Under the pieces are notes generated by a model. It had not been told where the DNA came from, did not search any database, and was given only the letters and a program-made list of their open reading frames with translations. Both the position numbers and the translations under genes were made by a program. Shown piece by piece: positions 47,601 through 51,018 of a DNA stretch of 64,000 nucleotides. The stretch comes from Aplysia californica (lineage: Eukaryota > Mollusca > Gastropoda > Aplysiida > Aplysiidae), in assembly GCF_000002075.1 (NCBI RefSeq), contig NW_004797289.1, positions 1,426,613 to 1,490,612 on the forward strand, given 5' to 3'. Numbering within the stretch: the first letter of the stretch is position 1; each line of letters starts with the position of its first letter.

Positions 47601-50309
47601 GTTTTTTCCTCTTTGGCTTTAAATTTTCATCTATCGACATTTTTATATATCGATATCAAATCCACTTCCCAAATAATGTCGATATAAGCGGATTATACTG
47701 TACTTGGCTAATACAGAAGAGCAGACTGAGCTGTTCTTATAGCCGCCCGCAAGAAACTGGTAGAATTAATAATATTGGCATTTATATAGCGCTCAACCCT
47801 GATTAACAGTACACAGGCTCTACTATGTCATGATAAAGCTTTCAGTTGTGTGATTTAGGCTTGAAAATTTGAGTGGTCAGTATTAATTTTAGAGCAGCAT
47901 CAGTCTCACAAAAATAAAATTTATACTACAAATACATTTCCATCCCAACCAAAAATCAACTAGATGGAACTTTAGTCTCAGCTAATCTCCAAAAGACAAA
48001 AAGCTGCAGTCCTAAGACAGTGAATTTTCGCCCTTGATAAGAGTGCAAAACTATACAGCAGCATACTTACTCATCAGTAACATCATCCTCATCACTGGAA
48101 TCCTCAAACTGATAGGGTGGCATGGGGCCATGGGGAGGGACTGGACCGCCGGGGCCATGGAAAGGAGGAGGGCCATGGTGGTACTGCTCGTAAAAATCCT
48201 CTTCATCCTCTTCCATGTCCTCATCATAATCCTCCTCATCATCATCGTAATACATGTCCTCTTCATCCATCGGAATATCATCATCTTCAGGGTCCATGTA
48301 CGGATTAGGAGCTTCAGCTCTGAGAGCCGGAGGTTTCATTCCAGAAGCCATGTTGGTTTGTGCTGGGCCAGGGCCAGGGCCAGGGCCCCGGGGAAAGTTT
48401 GAGCCATTTCTGTTGGCACCAACTGCACCTTGCATTTGTCCTGGTGGACCGCTTCCAGGACGACCTCCTGGTACAGGGCCCATATTTCTGTTGGCAGAAG
48501 CCATCCTGACTGCGTTAGCTGGATGTCTTGCATTTTGCATCTGGTTATTTGGCAGTCTCGGACGCAGCTGCTGCTGCTGCTGGGGTCGCCTTTGAAAGTG
48601 CTGCTGTTGTGGACCCGGATTCTGTTGCTGATGCTGCAACCGTGGTGGTGGTGGATTTTGCTGCATCTGTTTCTGTGGGTGCTGCTGTGGCTGATGAGGT
48701 CGACCGCCTGTTTGTTGTGGTGACAGTGCCGCATGTCTTGGTGATGTCGGTCGTGGAAAGCCGAGTCTGGAAGGCTGCCCGCCTGTGTGTATGGCGGAGC
48801 CGGGGTTGTTCATTCTAAAAGCAGGTTGCCTCGGCGGAGCGTTCTGAGGCGCGGGGGGGCCAATAGGCAAGCGGCCCACCGTTTTCATCTGCTCCAGTAA
48901 CTGGTTGCAGGTCTTAAGTGACTGCTCCGGAGAGTTCAAGTTCTGTGAATGGGAAGGTCCTGTGTTCATGACACTGTTGTTGGCAAACTGAGAACTTGGG
49001 ACACCAACCCCTTTTCGTACTCCTGGCTTTCCGGGTGACTGGTACATATTGTTATCTGTTTCAATTTGATGATCCATGGGTTCCAGTAGGTGATGAGATT
49101 CGTTTTCAAAGGTGCCGCTCTCTTCATGAAAAGAAAGTTCTTGGTAGAGATTGCCACCGGCCATGGAGGATGGAGGGACACCAGATTGAGACACGCTGCC
49201 GTCCTGCTGGGACAGGGGAGAGAACCCTGGCTGAGATGACTGAGGTGTAGCATCTTTATGCTGGCTGTCAGGGGATGGCTGAGGGGAACACTCCTCCGGA
49301 CTGAGTGATGATGAAGGCAAATTGTCAGCCTGGGAGAAATAAAGCATTACTTGTTTAATAATCAAATTCCGTATTATTTCAACAAGAAAATATATTCAAG
49401 AAAAATGAAAACTATAGCTGTTCTATTGGCATGAAAGCTCTGAAGCCAACAATATAGAACATAGTAGTAGTCGATGAAAGTGTGATCATGTCTACTCAAA
49501 TCTAAGACGCAAATCTTAAGCATCACTTTTTTAAAATCACCCTTCTCAATCCACTACAATAGTAAGGACTTGAACAAATGAAAGGACAATAAATCCAATG
49601 AGAAATTTGCATTATTACAAAATGCACAAAGGACATAGAAAAGAATTCCAAGGCTCAGAGAGTCAATATGTACATAATAAATAGCGCCAATTACAGAACA
49701 TCTAATAAAACATGATACCATCTATGCAGAGCACTGTACATTTACAGCTGGGAGGAACTGAGGAAAAATAAGTTGTACGTTTCCTTAAAGGCCAAGAATA
49801 CAACATGACTGTCCTGTGGAGATGAGAAGCCAACATATTTACCGCAGGTTCAATGCTTACTTTAACTACGCTTGACAAGGACACAAGTATCAGAGACAGA
49901 TGAAAGTGAAGGAGAATAGTAGAAGTTTCTGAAACTGCAGTACCAAATGGAGACCACCCCCTCAGAATGATGTATGTCCGCCGTCTCACATCCAGATGTA
50001 GATGCCCAGTTGGGATAAGGGAACATCCTGAGCAAAGGCTTACAAGTCTAAAGAGGTTTTAAAAGTTGCACCACACTCAGCTCGGAACTGAACCCATGAC
50101 TTAAACCTGCGCACAGCAATGAACAAGATCAAGTCAAAAACAAAAAACATAAAACCACTGCTGACCTCCACTTAAAGCACCATGATCATTTCAAATATTC
50201 TCCTCACCTGATGATCCTGTGGTTGAGAGCTGGATGGTTCACTGTTCAATTCCTCCACATTTGCAAGACAGGCCTTCAAAGCTTCACTCCACTCTTTGTC
50301 AACAGACAT
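11137..50309 (-). CDS. SENP6/7: SENP6/SENP7-type SUMO protease with a long N-terminal extension (25 coding exons)
   Basis: Cysteine protease of the ULP/SENP family (C48). By family knowledge it cleaves SUMO-SUMO isopeptide bonds and edits poly-SUMO chains in the nucleus. Twenty-five exons join with GT/AG splice sites and matching phases to about 2116 codons. Approximate residues: Pro/Gln-rich 35-1030, with an acidic patch near 395-450; a unique exon 1030-1095; C4 finger (C1214, C1217, C1227, C1230); RGG box about 1299-1320; AT-hook-like GRP about 1359-1366 plus basic PRKRSKK; SUMO-interacting motif 1383-1393; conserved SENP6/7 N-lobe 1442-1660; catalytic domain about 1700-2008 with H1814, D1901, Q1947 and C1953; acidic tail to 2116. 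The active-site residues are all present, so the enzyme is probably functional. SENP6 and SENP7 cannot be separated here, and invertebrates may have a single ancestor-like gene. The extension is much longer than in the vertebrate proteins I know. Confidence 0.9.
11464..12807. other. Intron 24, proximal part: no gene seen
   Basis: AT-rich. It includes TAGATC-type palindromic simple repeats at about 12500-12535 and 12610-12740, and a short duplicated segment at 12235-12293. Confidence 0.5.
12235..12293. repeat. Short duplicated segment, copy 1
   Basis: GACCTGCATGTGAGCCTCAA followed by CAGATTGTCTGAAAATTTTG recurs at 12808-12868 with one or two differences. On the minus strand each copy reads as TTTTCAG, a 26-base interior and a GT, so it mimics a micro-exon. 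Confidence 0.8.
12808..12868. repeat. Short duplicated segment, copy 2
   Basis: Near-identical to 12235-12293. Both copies are followed by GCGCA and a poly-C run, so the duplicated unit includes some flank. Confidence 0.8.
12998..13060 (-). CDS. Candidate signal-peptide first exon nested in the last SENP intron
   Basis: ATG with A at -3 opens 21 codons. They have the form of a secretory signal: a Lys at position 2, a hydrophobic core LLSLGLIVM and a small/polar end TTGVMC before Gln. The exon ends CAG|GTACGT, a good donor, in phase 0. It cannot be an internal SENP exon, because joining it to exon 24 gives a stop. It is either the start of a nested secreted-protein gene, or an alternative first exon spliced to exon 25 (11463), which is also phase 0. 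No other downstream exon was recognised. Confidence 0.5.
14164..14263. other. Assembly gap (100 N)
   Basis: Exactly 100 Ns, following an (ATT)n-like run. It lies within the last SENP intron, so unseen sequence, possibly an exon, may be missing. Confidence 0.99.
14629..14754 (-). CDS. SENP6/7: SENP6/7-like exon 24
   Basis: Acceptor TTCCAG precedes GAC CCT; the exon ends CAG GAG before GTATGT. It encodes [20 protein letters not shown] and [15 protein letters not shown]. These match the last part of the SENP6/7 catalytic domain, where the human protein has a similar WFPP segment followed by KREEIRNIILKLQ. Confidence 0.9.
14775..15190 (+). repeat. Composite dispersed repeat A+B
   Basis: A unit beginning GTTTTAGTAAAAGTTTTACG (family A, to about 14945) is followed by a GTTTAAGTACAGAGAGG unit (family B, from about 15020). 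The same pair recurs at 17758-18090 and single units recur through the SENP introns. It looks like a SINE or MITE family that I cannot name. Confidence 0.65.
15424..15550. repeat. Fragment of the TGTG-TIR family
   Basis: GCGTCACACCGCTGTGGAAT, then GTCAATTTTTGGGCATGTAG and CATCTTAAAGCTTG, matches the left arm of the transposon at 52435 and the copies at 23460 and 20691. Confidence 0.7.
16380..16690. repeat. Right-arm fragment of the TGTG-TIR family
   Basis: It runs from GGTTTCAGAGGTAAAATTAG through TTTTTGTGTCTTTAATCAAT to GTGAGTGCCTGATTTCACC, matching the right half of the family. It ends about 33 bases from the donor of SENP exon 23. Confidence 0.7.
16723..16870 (-). CDS. SENP6/7: SENP6/7-like exon 23 (catalytic Cys)
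   Basis: Acceptor TTCCACAG; donor TTTCAG|GTCAGT. It encodes [20 protein letters not shown] then [15 protein letters not shown]. The catalytic Cys is in SDCGV and the oxyanion Gln is six residues upstream (PQQSNY). The human protein has a near-identical [20 protein letters not shown]. Confidence 0.95.
16970..17060 (-). repeat. Dispersed family A, reverse copy
   Basis: TTGTTCCTTCTTTCCCATCA and ATCTAACATCCTTATCTCTC are the reverse complement of the family A body. This is the only copy seen in the opposite orientation. Confidence 0.6.
17345..17413 (-). CDS. SENP6/7: SENP6/7-like exon 22 (catalytic Asp)
   Basis: Acceptor TGTTTCAG; donor GA|GTGAGT. It encodes [20 protein letters not shown], with the catalytic Asp in FDSL. 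It aligns with the human [20 protein letters not shown] segment. Confidence 0.95.
17758..18090 (+). repeat. Composite dispersed repeat A+B
   Basis: AGTTTTAGTTTTAGTAAGAG (A) leads into TTTGAGTAAGAAGAAGCACA (B) and ends in CCTCCAACCACCCGCTATAA. It is the longest intact-looking copy of the composite in the window. Confidence 0.7.
18339..18415 (-). CDS. SENP6/7: SENP6/7-like exon 21
   Basis: Acceptor ATTCACAG; donor ACA|GTGAGT. It encodes [12 protein letters not shown] then [13 protein letters not shown] and joins in frame to [10 protein letters not shown]. It lies in the loop between the catalytic His and Asp, where SENP6/7 carry family-specific inserts. The insert here is far shorter than in human SENP6. 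Confidence 0.85.
18751..19326 (-). mobile_element. Internally deleted Tc1/mariner-like transposon, copy 2
   Basis: Inverted ends CAGACTTCAACATAAATTAA and the matching TTATGTTGGAAGTCTG, with TA after the right end. The minus strand encodes only [20 protein letters not shown] followed by [20 protein letters not shown], a paired-type helix-turn-helix, with no catalytic domain. It is clearer than copy 1 at 1923-2508, and both share the same deletion architecture. Confidence 0.85.
19490..19795 (-). mobile_element. LINE C-terminal fragment, second family
   Basis: On the minus strand, pieces read [27 protein letters not shown] and [11 protein letters not shown]. These match the conserved tail of a different LINE lineage from the one at 3331 (usual form KLLGISYRDH followed later by RWEDNIKEWTG). 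The frame is broken and the segment between the motifs is shortened. Confidence 0.7.
19968..20018 (-). CDS. SENP6/7: SENP6/7-like exon 20
   Basis: A 51-bp exon with acceptor TTCCACAG and donor GAAG|GTAAGG, encoding [17 protein letters not shown]. It is in phase 0 on both sides, so it can be skipped without a frame change. It belongs to the variable loop between catalytic His and Asp. Confidence 0.8.
20344..20382. repeat. Poly-G run
   Basis: Long G homopolymer with a few interruptions inside a SENP intron. Length is unreliable in such runs. Confidence 0.9.
20521..20638 (-). CDS. SENP6/7: SENP6/7-like exon 19 (catalytic His)
   Basis: Acceptor TTCCACAG; donor ACTGGG|GTAAGT. It encodes [20 protein letters not shown], with the catalytic His in HWYLAV, followed by an acidic loop ([12 protein letters not shown]). 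It matches the SENP6/7 signature HWFLAVVCFPGL. Confidence 0.95.
20691..21123 (-). mobile_element. MITE of the TGTG-TIR family
   Basis: The left end TGTGAGGCGTCATGGTGAAA and the right end (reverse complement TGTGTCATGATGCAGTGGAA) share the motif GAAATCAGGC/GGAATCAGGC just inside. About 433 bp with no coding frame. Fragments of the family recur at 15424, 16380, 23462 and 52435-62682. Confidence 0.7.
21355..21500 (+). repeat. Dispersed family B
   Basis: GAGTAAAGAGAAGCACATCG through GAAGTAGGACCTTATGGTGG to AAGCCACCCGC, the family B consensus order. Confidence 0.7.
21662..21800 (+). repeat. Dispersed family B
   Basis: AAAGAGAAGCACATCAGTTC to ACAAGTAGGACCTAAAAGTG and CCCTCTACCCACTTACTATT. Confidence 0.65.
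22013..22105 (-). CDS. SENP6/7: SENP6/7-like exon 18
   Basis: Acceptor GGTTGCAG; donor ACA|GTGAGT. It encodes [20 protein letters not shown] and [10 protein letters not shown], leading directly into the catalytic His exon. It matches the SENP6 [20 protein letters not shown] segment. Confidence 0.95.
22482..22610 (-). CDS. SENP6/7: SENP6/7-like exon 17
   Basis: Acceptor ACGAAACAG; donor AAAAG|GTAACC. It encodes [20 protein letters not shown] followed by [18 protein letters not shown]. The [11 protein letters not shown] motif is diagnostic of the SENP family. Confidence 0.95.
23380..23461 (-). mobile_element. LINE 3'-end fragment
   Basis: GACGATTCGCTTGTCACTTT, TCTACTCTGATGTTCTCAAA and ACCTATATTATG match the 3' region of the LINE at 3331 and the fragment at 35450. 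It is interrupted at 23462 by a TGTG-TIR family segment. Confidence 0.6.
23462..23665. repeat. Left-arm fragment of the TGTG-TIR family
   Basis: TGTCACAACACTGTGGAATC, AGTCAATTTTTGGGCAAGC and TCATCTTAAAGCTTGTTCAT follow the family consensus to about GGTAAAATTGGCAA. Confidence 0.7.
23700..23910 (+). mobile_element. LINE C-terminal fragment, plus strand
   Basis: The plus strand encodes [20 protein letters not shown] and [11 protein letters not shown], then [12 protein letters not shown], ending in a GATGATGATGA run. This is the usual C-terminal tail and GAT-rich 3' end of a LINE. Confidence 0.75.
24026..24269. mobile_element. Short MITE with long near-perfect TIRs
   Basis: The left arm ATATGTGAGATGTGCTGACA, continuing AAATGAGTTACTTCTC, is mirrored on the right with one mismatch over about 35 bases. 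Total 244 bp, non-coding. It ends about 19 bases from the donor of SENP exon 16. Confidence 0.85.
24289..24402 (-). CDS. SENP6/7: SENP6/7-like exon 16
   Basis: Acceptor CTTCCCAG; donor CTACA|GTACGT. It encodes [20 protein letters not shown] then [31 protein letters not shown] is identical to the human SENP6 segment. The donor choice is fixed by phase with exon 17. Confidence 0.97.
24923..25060 (-). CDS. SENP6/7: SENP6/7-like exon 15
   Basis: Acceptor TTCCTCCAG; donor GTCAG|GTAATT. It encodes a Ser/Asp-rich linker ([20 protein letters not shown] to [13 protein letters not shown]) just ahead of the catalytic domain. Confidence 0.8.
25540..26300 (-). mobile_element. LINE 3' fragment split by a SINE
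   Basis: The segments 25540-25637 and 26163-26300 resemble the 3' part of the LINE at 3331 (TTTTCTGCTCTGATGCTTTC, later CCTTTCATTTTTCCAGTGAG). They are separated by the SINE at 25638-26162. Confidence 0.6.
25638..26162 (+). mobile_element. tRNA-derived SINE, family 1, copy 2
   Basis: The tRNA-like head has B-box GGTTCGAATCT. The body and GAGCGCCGTAAAAC end are the same as at 1252. It is flanked by an exact 11-bp target-site duplication ACTTATACTAT (25627-25637 and 26163-26173) and inserted in a LINE fragment. Confidence 0.93.
26416..26644 (-). CDS. SENP6/7: SENP6/7-like exon 14
   Basis: Acceptor TCTCCCAG; donor AAGAG|GTCAGT. It encodes [20 protein letters not shown] then [15 protein letters not shown]. 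It corresponds in position and pattern to the human SENP6 EEQYIILIFQNG region. Confidence 0.85.
26755..26772. repeat. Poly-G run
   Basis: G homopolymer, followed downstream by GAGAGAG and GAGTG purine-rich repeats (about 26850-27045). Confidence 0.9.
27128..27313 (-). CDS. SENP6/7: SENP6/7-like exon 13
   Basis: Acceptor CCCTACAG; donor ACAG|GTGGGT. It encodes [20 protein letters not shown] then [20 protein letters not shown]. It is part of the PH-like SENP6/7 pre-catalytic region. Confidence 0.85.
27576..27607. repeat. Poly-A run
   Basis: C-run then about 28 A residues in an intron. It may be the tail of a retroposed sequence, but no body was recognised. Confidence 0.8.
28345..28478 (+). 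repeat. Dispersed family B
   Basis: AAGAAGAGAAGCATATCAAC to CCGCCAGCCACCCAGCCAAG. Its right end abuts the donor of SENP exon 12. Confidence 0.6.
28481..28703 (-). CDS. SENP6/7: SENP6/7-like exon 12
   Basis: Acceptor AAATCGCAG; donor AAAT|GTAAGT. It encodes an acidic run ([15 protein letters not shown]) then [20 protein letters not shown] and [14 protein letters not shown]. The IRSVRIGSM stretch parallels the human SENP6 CRSIRVGTL. Confidence 0.88.
28750..28866 (+). repeat. Dispersed family B
   Basis: ACAGAGCAGCATATCCAAAT to AGCCCTCTAACCATCCGCTC. Confidence 0.6.
28963..28981. repeat. Poly-C run
   Basis: C homopolymer in the intron upstream of exon 12. Confidence 0.9.
29060..30155 (+). mobile_element. 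LINE C-terminal fragment interrupted by a SINE
   Basis: The plus strand encodes the end of a LINE ORF2: [20 protein letters not shown] before the SINE and [31 protein letters not shown] and [14 protein letters not shown] after it. Without the inserted SINE (29237-29586) the [12 protein letters not shown] motif would be continuous. It carries no 5' half and lies in the intron between SENP exons 11 and 12. Confidence 0.88.
29237..29586 (-). mobile_element. tRNA-derived SINE, family 2, inserted in a LINE
   Basis: The reversed tRNA head ends GGATTTGCAACCGTAAGGTC and GGGTTCGAATCTC (reading minus). The central part is CTTGGGAAAGGCACTTTACA and the 3' end is an (ATT)n-type tail (TAATAATAAT on plus). 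A short AAGTA duplication lies at both junctions. The same family is at 50673. Confidence 0.9.
30282..30457 (-). CDS. SENP6/7: SENP6/7-like exon 11 (SUMO-interacting motif)
   Basis: Acceptor ATCTCCCAG; donor GACGAG|GTAAGT. It begins [11 protein letters not shown], a hydrophobic core followed by Ser and acidic residues that fits the SUMO-interacting consensus; human SENP6 has a comparable PIILSSDDDDD. It then runs [20 protein letters not shown] to [10 protein letters not shown]. Confidence 0.85.
30479..30655 (+). repeat. Dispersed family A
   Basis: AAGTTTTAGTTTTAATAAGA to ACCAGAGCACGCGCCTACCA, placed immediately upstream of exon 11's acceptor. Confidence 0.7.
30770..31745. other. Intronic stretch with degenerate copies of the exon 11 start
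   Basis: On the minus strand, CAG followed by TGACTGTCACTATTTTG near 30790 and CAG followed by TGACTAGTACTATTTCATC near 31733 imitate the true acceptor and first codons of exon 11 (CAG, TGACTGTGACCATCTCATC). Both run to a stop soon after. The interior is CpG-richer than its surroundings (about 30880-31020 and 31525-31640). Confidence 0.5.
31964..32122 (-). CDS. SENP6/7: SENP6/7-like exon 10 (AT-hook-like, nuclear signal)
   Basis: Acceptor GTCGCTGCAG; donor CCAG|GTGAGG. It encodes [20 protein letters not shown] then [20 protein letters not shown] and [17 protein letters not shown] has the GRP core of an AT-hook, and PRKRSKK is a basic nuclear-localisation-like cluster. Confidence 0.85.
32342..33466. 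mobile_element. Non-autonomous DNA transposon, CAGACCTGCC family
   Basis: Inverted ends CAGACCTGCCACTC and GAGTGGCAGGTCTG, flanked by a 6-bp duplication CTACAC (32336-32341 and 33467-33472). Both subterminal regions repeat ATCGGGAT-like motifs. About 1.1 kb with no transposase frame. TSD length and termini could fit a hAT-type element, but the assignment is open. Confidence 0.85.
32515..32622. repeat. (TG/CG)n purine-pyrimidine alternation
   Basis: GTGTGTGTGT mixed with GCGTGCGC inside the transposon at 32342, with potential for left-handed DNA. Confidence 0.7.
33802..34171 (-). CDS. SENP6/7: SENP6/7-like exon 9 (four-cysteine finger and RGG box)
   Basis: Acceptor CTCTCACCAG; donor CCAG|GTGAGT. 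It encodes [20 protein letters not shown] then CEGCKRIF. CxxC-9-CxxC with the final RCEGC resembles a RanBP2/NZF-type or short zinc ribbon, though one residue shorter than the usual RanBP2 spacing. It continues to a Gly/Arg stretch [18 protein letters not shown] typical of RNA-binding RGG boxes. An in-frame ATG lies 24 bases above the acceptor. Confidence 0.85.
34172..35319. other. Intron 8: nothing recognised
   Basis: AT-rich intron with no repeat or coding signal identified. Confidence 0.5.
35320..35399 (-). CDS. SENP6/7: SENP6/7-like exon 8
   Basis: Acceptor AATTGCAG; donor AGTGAA|GTGAGT. It encodes [20 protein letters not shown] then KKPLSE. The poly-Asp codes as a GAT repeat, so its length may vary. 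Phase 0 leads into the finger exon. Confidence 0.75.
35450..36080 (-). mobile_element. LINE 3' fragment
   Basis: TCATTCACTTCTCTGCTCAG, ATGCTCTCAAAAAACCTATA and GTGGTAATTGTCCAGCATTC parallel the LINE 3' region at 3360-3900 with many differences, so it is an old copy. Confidence 0.65.
36440..36690 (-). mobile_element. tRNA-derived SINE, family 3
   Basis: Reading the minus strand, a head with A-box-like GATGTAGTGTTTAGGCTCTC and B-box GTGCGAGTTCGATTTC leads into a body with CTGCTGGGGTATTATATGCC and AGGATTGAAGCTGCCTGCCC. Body pieces recur near 7330 and 42680. Confidence 0.7.
36795..36850 (-). CDS. SENP6/7: SENP6/7-like exon 7
   Basis: A 56-bp exon, acceptor TATCTCCAG, donor CAAG|GTGCGT, encoding [18 protein letters not shown]. 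Supported by splice signals and phase only. Confidence 0.65.
37033..37100 (+). repeat. SINE/family A 3'-end piece
   Basis: GGTTTTACGGCGCTCGCAAC then TGCATGAGGTCATATGAGTG is the reverse of the family 1 SINE end and also the start of family A. Confidence 0.6.
37468..38590. mobile_element. hAT-like non-autonomous element
   Basis: The left end CAAGGGAGTCAAACTCAATT plus TCACAGGGGGCC and the right end, whose reverse complement is CACAGGTGTCAAACCCACGG, have the GTGTCAAAC motif common at hAT termini. About 1.1 kb, non-coding, TSD not resolved. Confidence 0.55.
38892..38972 (-). CDS. SENP6/7: SENP6/7-like exon 6
   Basis: Acceptor TTAGGTGCAG; donor AACAG|GTGCGT. It encodes [20 protein letters not shown] then DTIAQN, a Ser/Thr/Gln linker without known motif. 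Confidence 0.65.
40121..40238 (-). CDS. SENP6/7: SENP6/7-like exon 5
   Basis: A long pyrimidine tract then CCATGCCAG is the acceptor; donor CCCAG|GTACGA. It encodes [20 protein letters not shown] then [19 protein letters not shown] second donor 12 bases downstream (GACAG|GTGATG, exon end 40109) keeps the same phase and would add four residues. Confidence 0.7.
40469..41187. mobile_element. TTAA-flanked DNA transposon, non-autonomous
   Basis: Both sides have TTAA (40465-40468 and 41188-41191), and the ends are inverted: GGGGGAG to GGGGCTACACC on the left and GGTGTAGCCCC to CTCCCC on the right. The TTAA target fits piggyBac or Kolobok. The interior of 719 bp has no transposase frame. Confidence 0.8.
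41484..41642. repeat. (AG)n microsatellite
   Basis: Long GA array with occasional AA and AC interruptions in intron 4. Confidence 0.97.
41821..42312 (-). mobile_element. tRNA-derived SINE, family 1, copy 3, head-truncated
   Basis: Same body as copies 1 and 2 but reversed. At its head it keeps the B-box region (CCTGGGTTCGAATTTG reading minus) and stops before the A-box. It still has a perfect 12-bp duplication CAGTTTCGTGTT (41809-41820 and 42313-42324), so the truncation happened at insertion. Confidence 0.9.
42398..42591 (-). CDS. SENP6/7: SENP6/7-like exon 4 (unassigned region)
   Basis: Acceptor CTCTTATAG; donor TTTAG|GTCAGT. It encodes [20 protein letters not shown], then [40 protein letters not shown]. 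The sequence is not low complexity and looks like a folded domain, but I do not recognise it. Confidence 0.8.
42592..43942. other. Intron 3: nothing clear
   Basis: A fragment near 42662-42730 (CTTGTAAGGGCCAGCCTGAG) resembles the family 3 SINE body. The rest is unrecognised AT-rich sequence. Confidence 0.5.
43943..45670 (-). CDS. SENP6/7: SENP6/7-like exon 3 (large Pro/Gln-rich)
   Basis: 1728 bp, acceptor TATCCACAG, donor CCCAA|GTAAGT. It opens with a charged, probably helical segment ([20 protein letters not shown] then [20 protein letters not shown]). After that it is Pro, Gln, Gly, Ser and Arg rich, with short poly-Gln runs. The open frame over 570 codons on this strand supports real coding. 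No enzymatic domain; likely disordered. Confidence 0.88.
45671..46989. other. Intron 2, part: repeats only
   Basis: A family A copy lies at about 46555-46715 (AAGCATTTTACAGCACTTAC to ACAGGAAAGAAGGAGCAAAT). Nothing else recognised. Confidence 0.55.
46990..47700. mobile_element. pogo/Tigger-like element
   Basis: Inverted ends CAGTATAATCCAGTTATATC (left) and the complement of CAGTATAATCCGCTTATATC (right), each continuing GACAT, with TA after the right end. The interior repeats TATCGACA-type motifs and has a poly-C run. No transposase frame. Confidence 0.8.
47760..47835 (-). mobile_element. SINE family 2 3'-end fragment
   Basis: AATAATATTGGCATTTATAT then AGCGCTCAACCCTGATTAAC resembles the tail side of the SINE at 29237. 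Confidence 0.5.
48071..49329 (-). CDS. SENP6/7: SENP6/7-like exon 2 (large Pro/Gln-rich with acidic end)
   Basis: 1259 bp, acceptor TTTCTCCCAG, donor GATGA|GTAAGT. It starts [20 protein letters not shown], runs through Pro/Gln/Asn-rich sequence with poly-Gln, and ends in a Asp/Glu/Tyr-rich block ([20 protein letters not shown]) and [13 protein letters not shown]. The acidic end and Gln-rich body suggest a nuclear interaction surface rather than a catalytic part. Confidence 0.88.
49330..50207. other. Intron 1 (coding numbering): nothing recognised
   Basis: No repeat or coding signal identified. Confidence 0.5.
50208..50309 (-). CDS. SENP6/7: SENP6/7-like exon 1 (start codon)
   Basis: ATG with A at -3; encodes [20 protein letters not shown] then [14 protein letters not shown], ending CAG|GTGAGG in phase 0 to exon 2. 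The start is chosen because it is the first in-frame ATG after an apparent acceptor 33 bases upstream. Confidence 0.82.
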
Positions 50310-50342
50310 GATTTCACACTTTCACTTAGCATAAACTTTGCT
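50310..50342 (-). other. 5' UTR part of the first coding exon
   Basis: CTTATTTCAG on the minus strand ends just above 50342, so the leader seems to be spliced here from an upstream non-coding exon that I could not locate. Confidence 0.55.
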
Positions 50343-50672
50343 CTGAAATAAGTAAACAAACAGAGAAATGAAAAGTTATTTTCAAAAACACTTTTGAAAG
50401 TTTCTAAAACACTGACTCTGGGAACACTTCCCACCCAGAGCCAAAACAAAACTTGAGAGTGAGTCTGAAATTAAAAATATAACGATTTACACAGTCGAAC
50501 TCGTCCAAGCCAGAATCGTAATGGTCAGGGGAAATAATTTCATCTTGGCCAGCCTGGCCACTTTAGCGTCAAATCAGGGCTGAGTGGGCAAAACATTTTC
50601 TTGCAAAGCCAGATCATGTTTTTTTCTAAATCATTTTTTTACAGTGAAGATTGGTTTATGTGATAGACATAT

Positions 50673-51018
50673 GGTGTCGGTGGCCTAGTGGTTAGGCTCT
50701 CGGACTCGCAACAGTAAGGTCGTGGGTTCGAATCCTGTCAGGGGCCCGATGTTGTGTCCTTGGGAAAGGCACTTTACACGAATTTTCCTCACTTCACTCA
50801 GGTGGGAATGGGTACCAGGCTATAGACAGCGAAAGATCTTGTCAGTTTGTTAGTGTTTGAGCGCTTAATCAGCTGCTTGCACTGTATGCTTCCCGGGTCG
50901 CTGAGAATGGTTCAGAGTGTTCTATGGTCTGCTGGGGTAATAATATAGTGTAAAGCGCATAGAGCCTGCTGTTGAGCGGGGAAATGCGCTACACAAATGC
51001 TAATTATTATTATTATTA
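50673..51018 (+). mobile_element. tRNA-derived SINE, family 2
   Basis: The tRNA-like head is GGTGTCGGTGGCCTAGTGGT with B-box GGGTTCGAATCC. The central CTTGGGAAAGGCACTTTACA and end GCGCTACACAAATGC plus an ATT tail match the copy at 29237. ATAGACA-type duplications border it. The central block resembles the domains conserved in widespread metazoan SINEs. Confidence 0.9.

Noticed and set aside
48034-48818. Plus-strand frames opposite exon 2
   Set aside because: Their Leu/Val/Ala-rich content is the antisense of poly-Gln, Pro and acidic codons.
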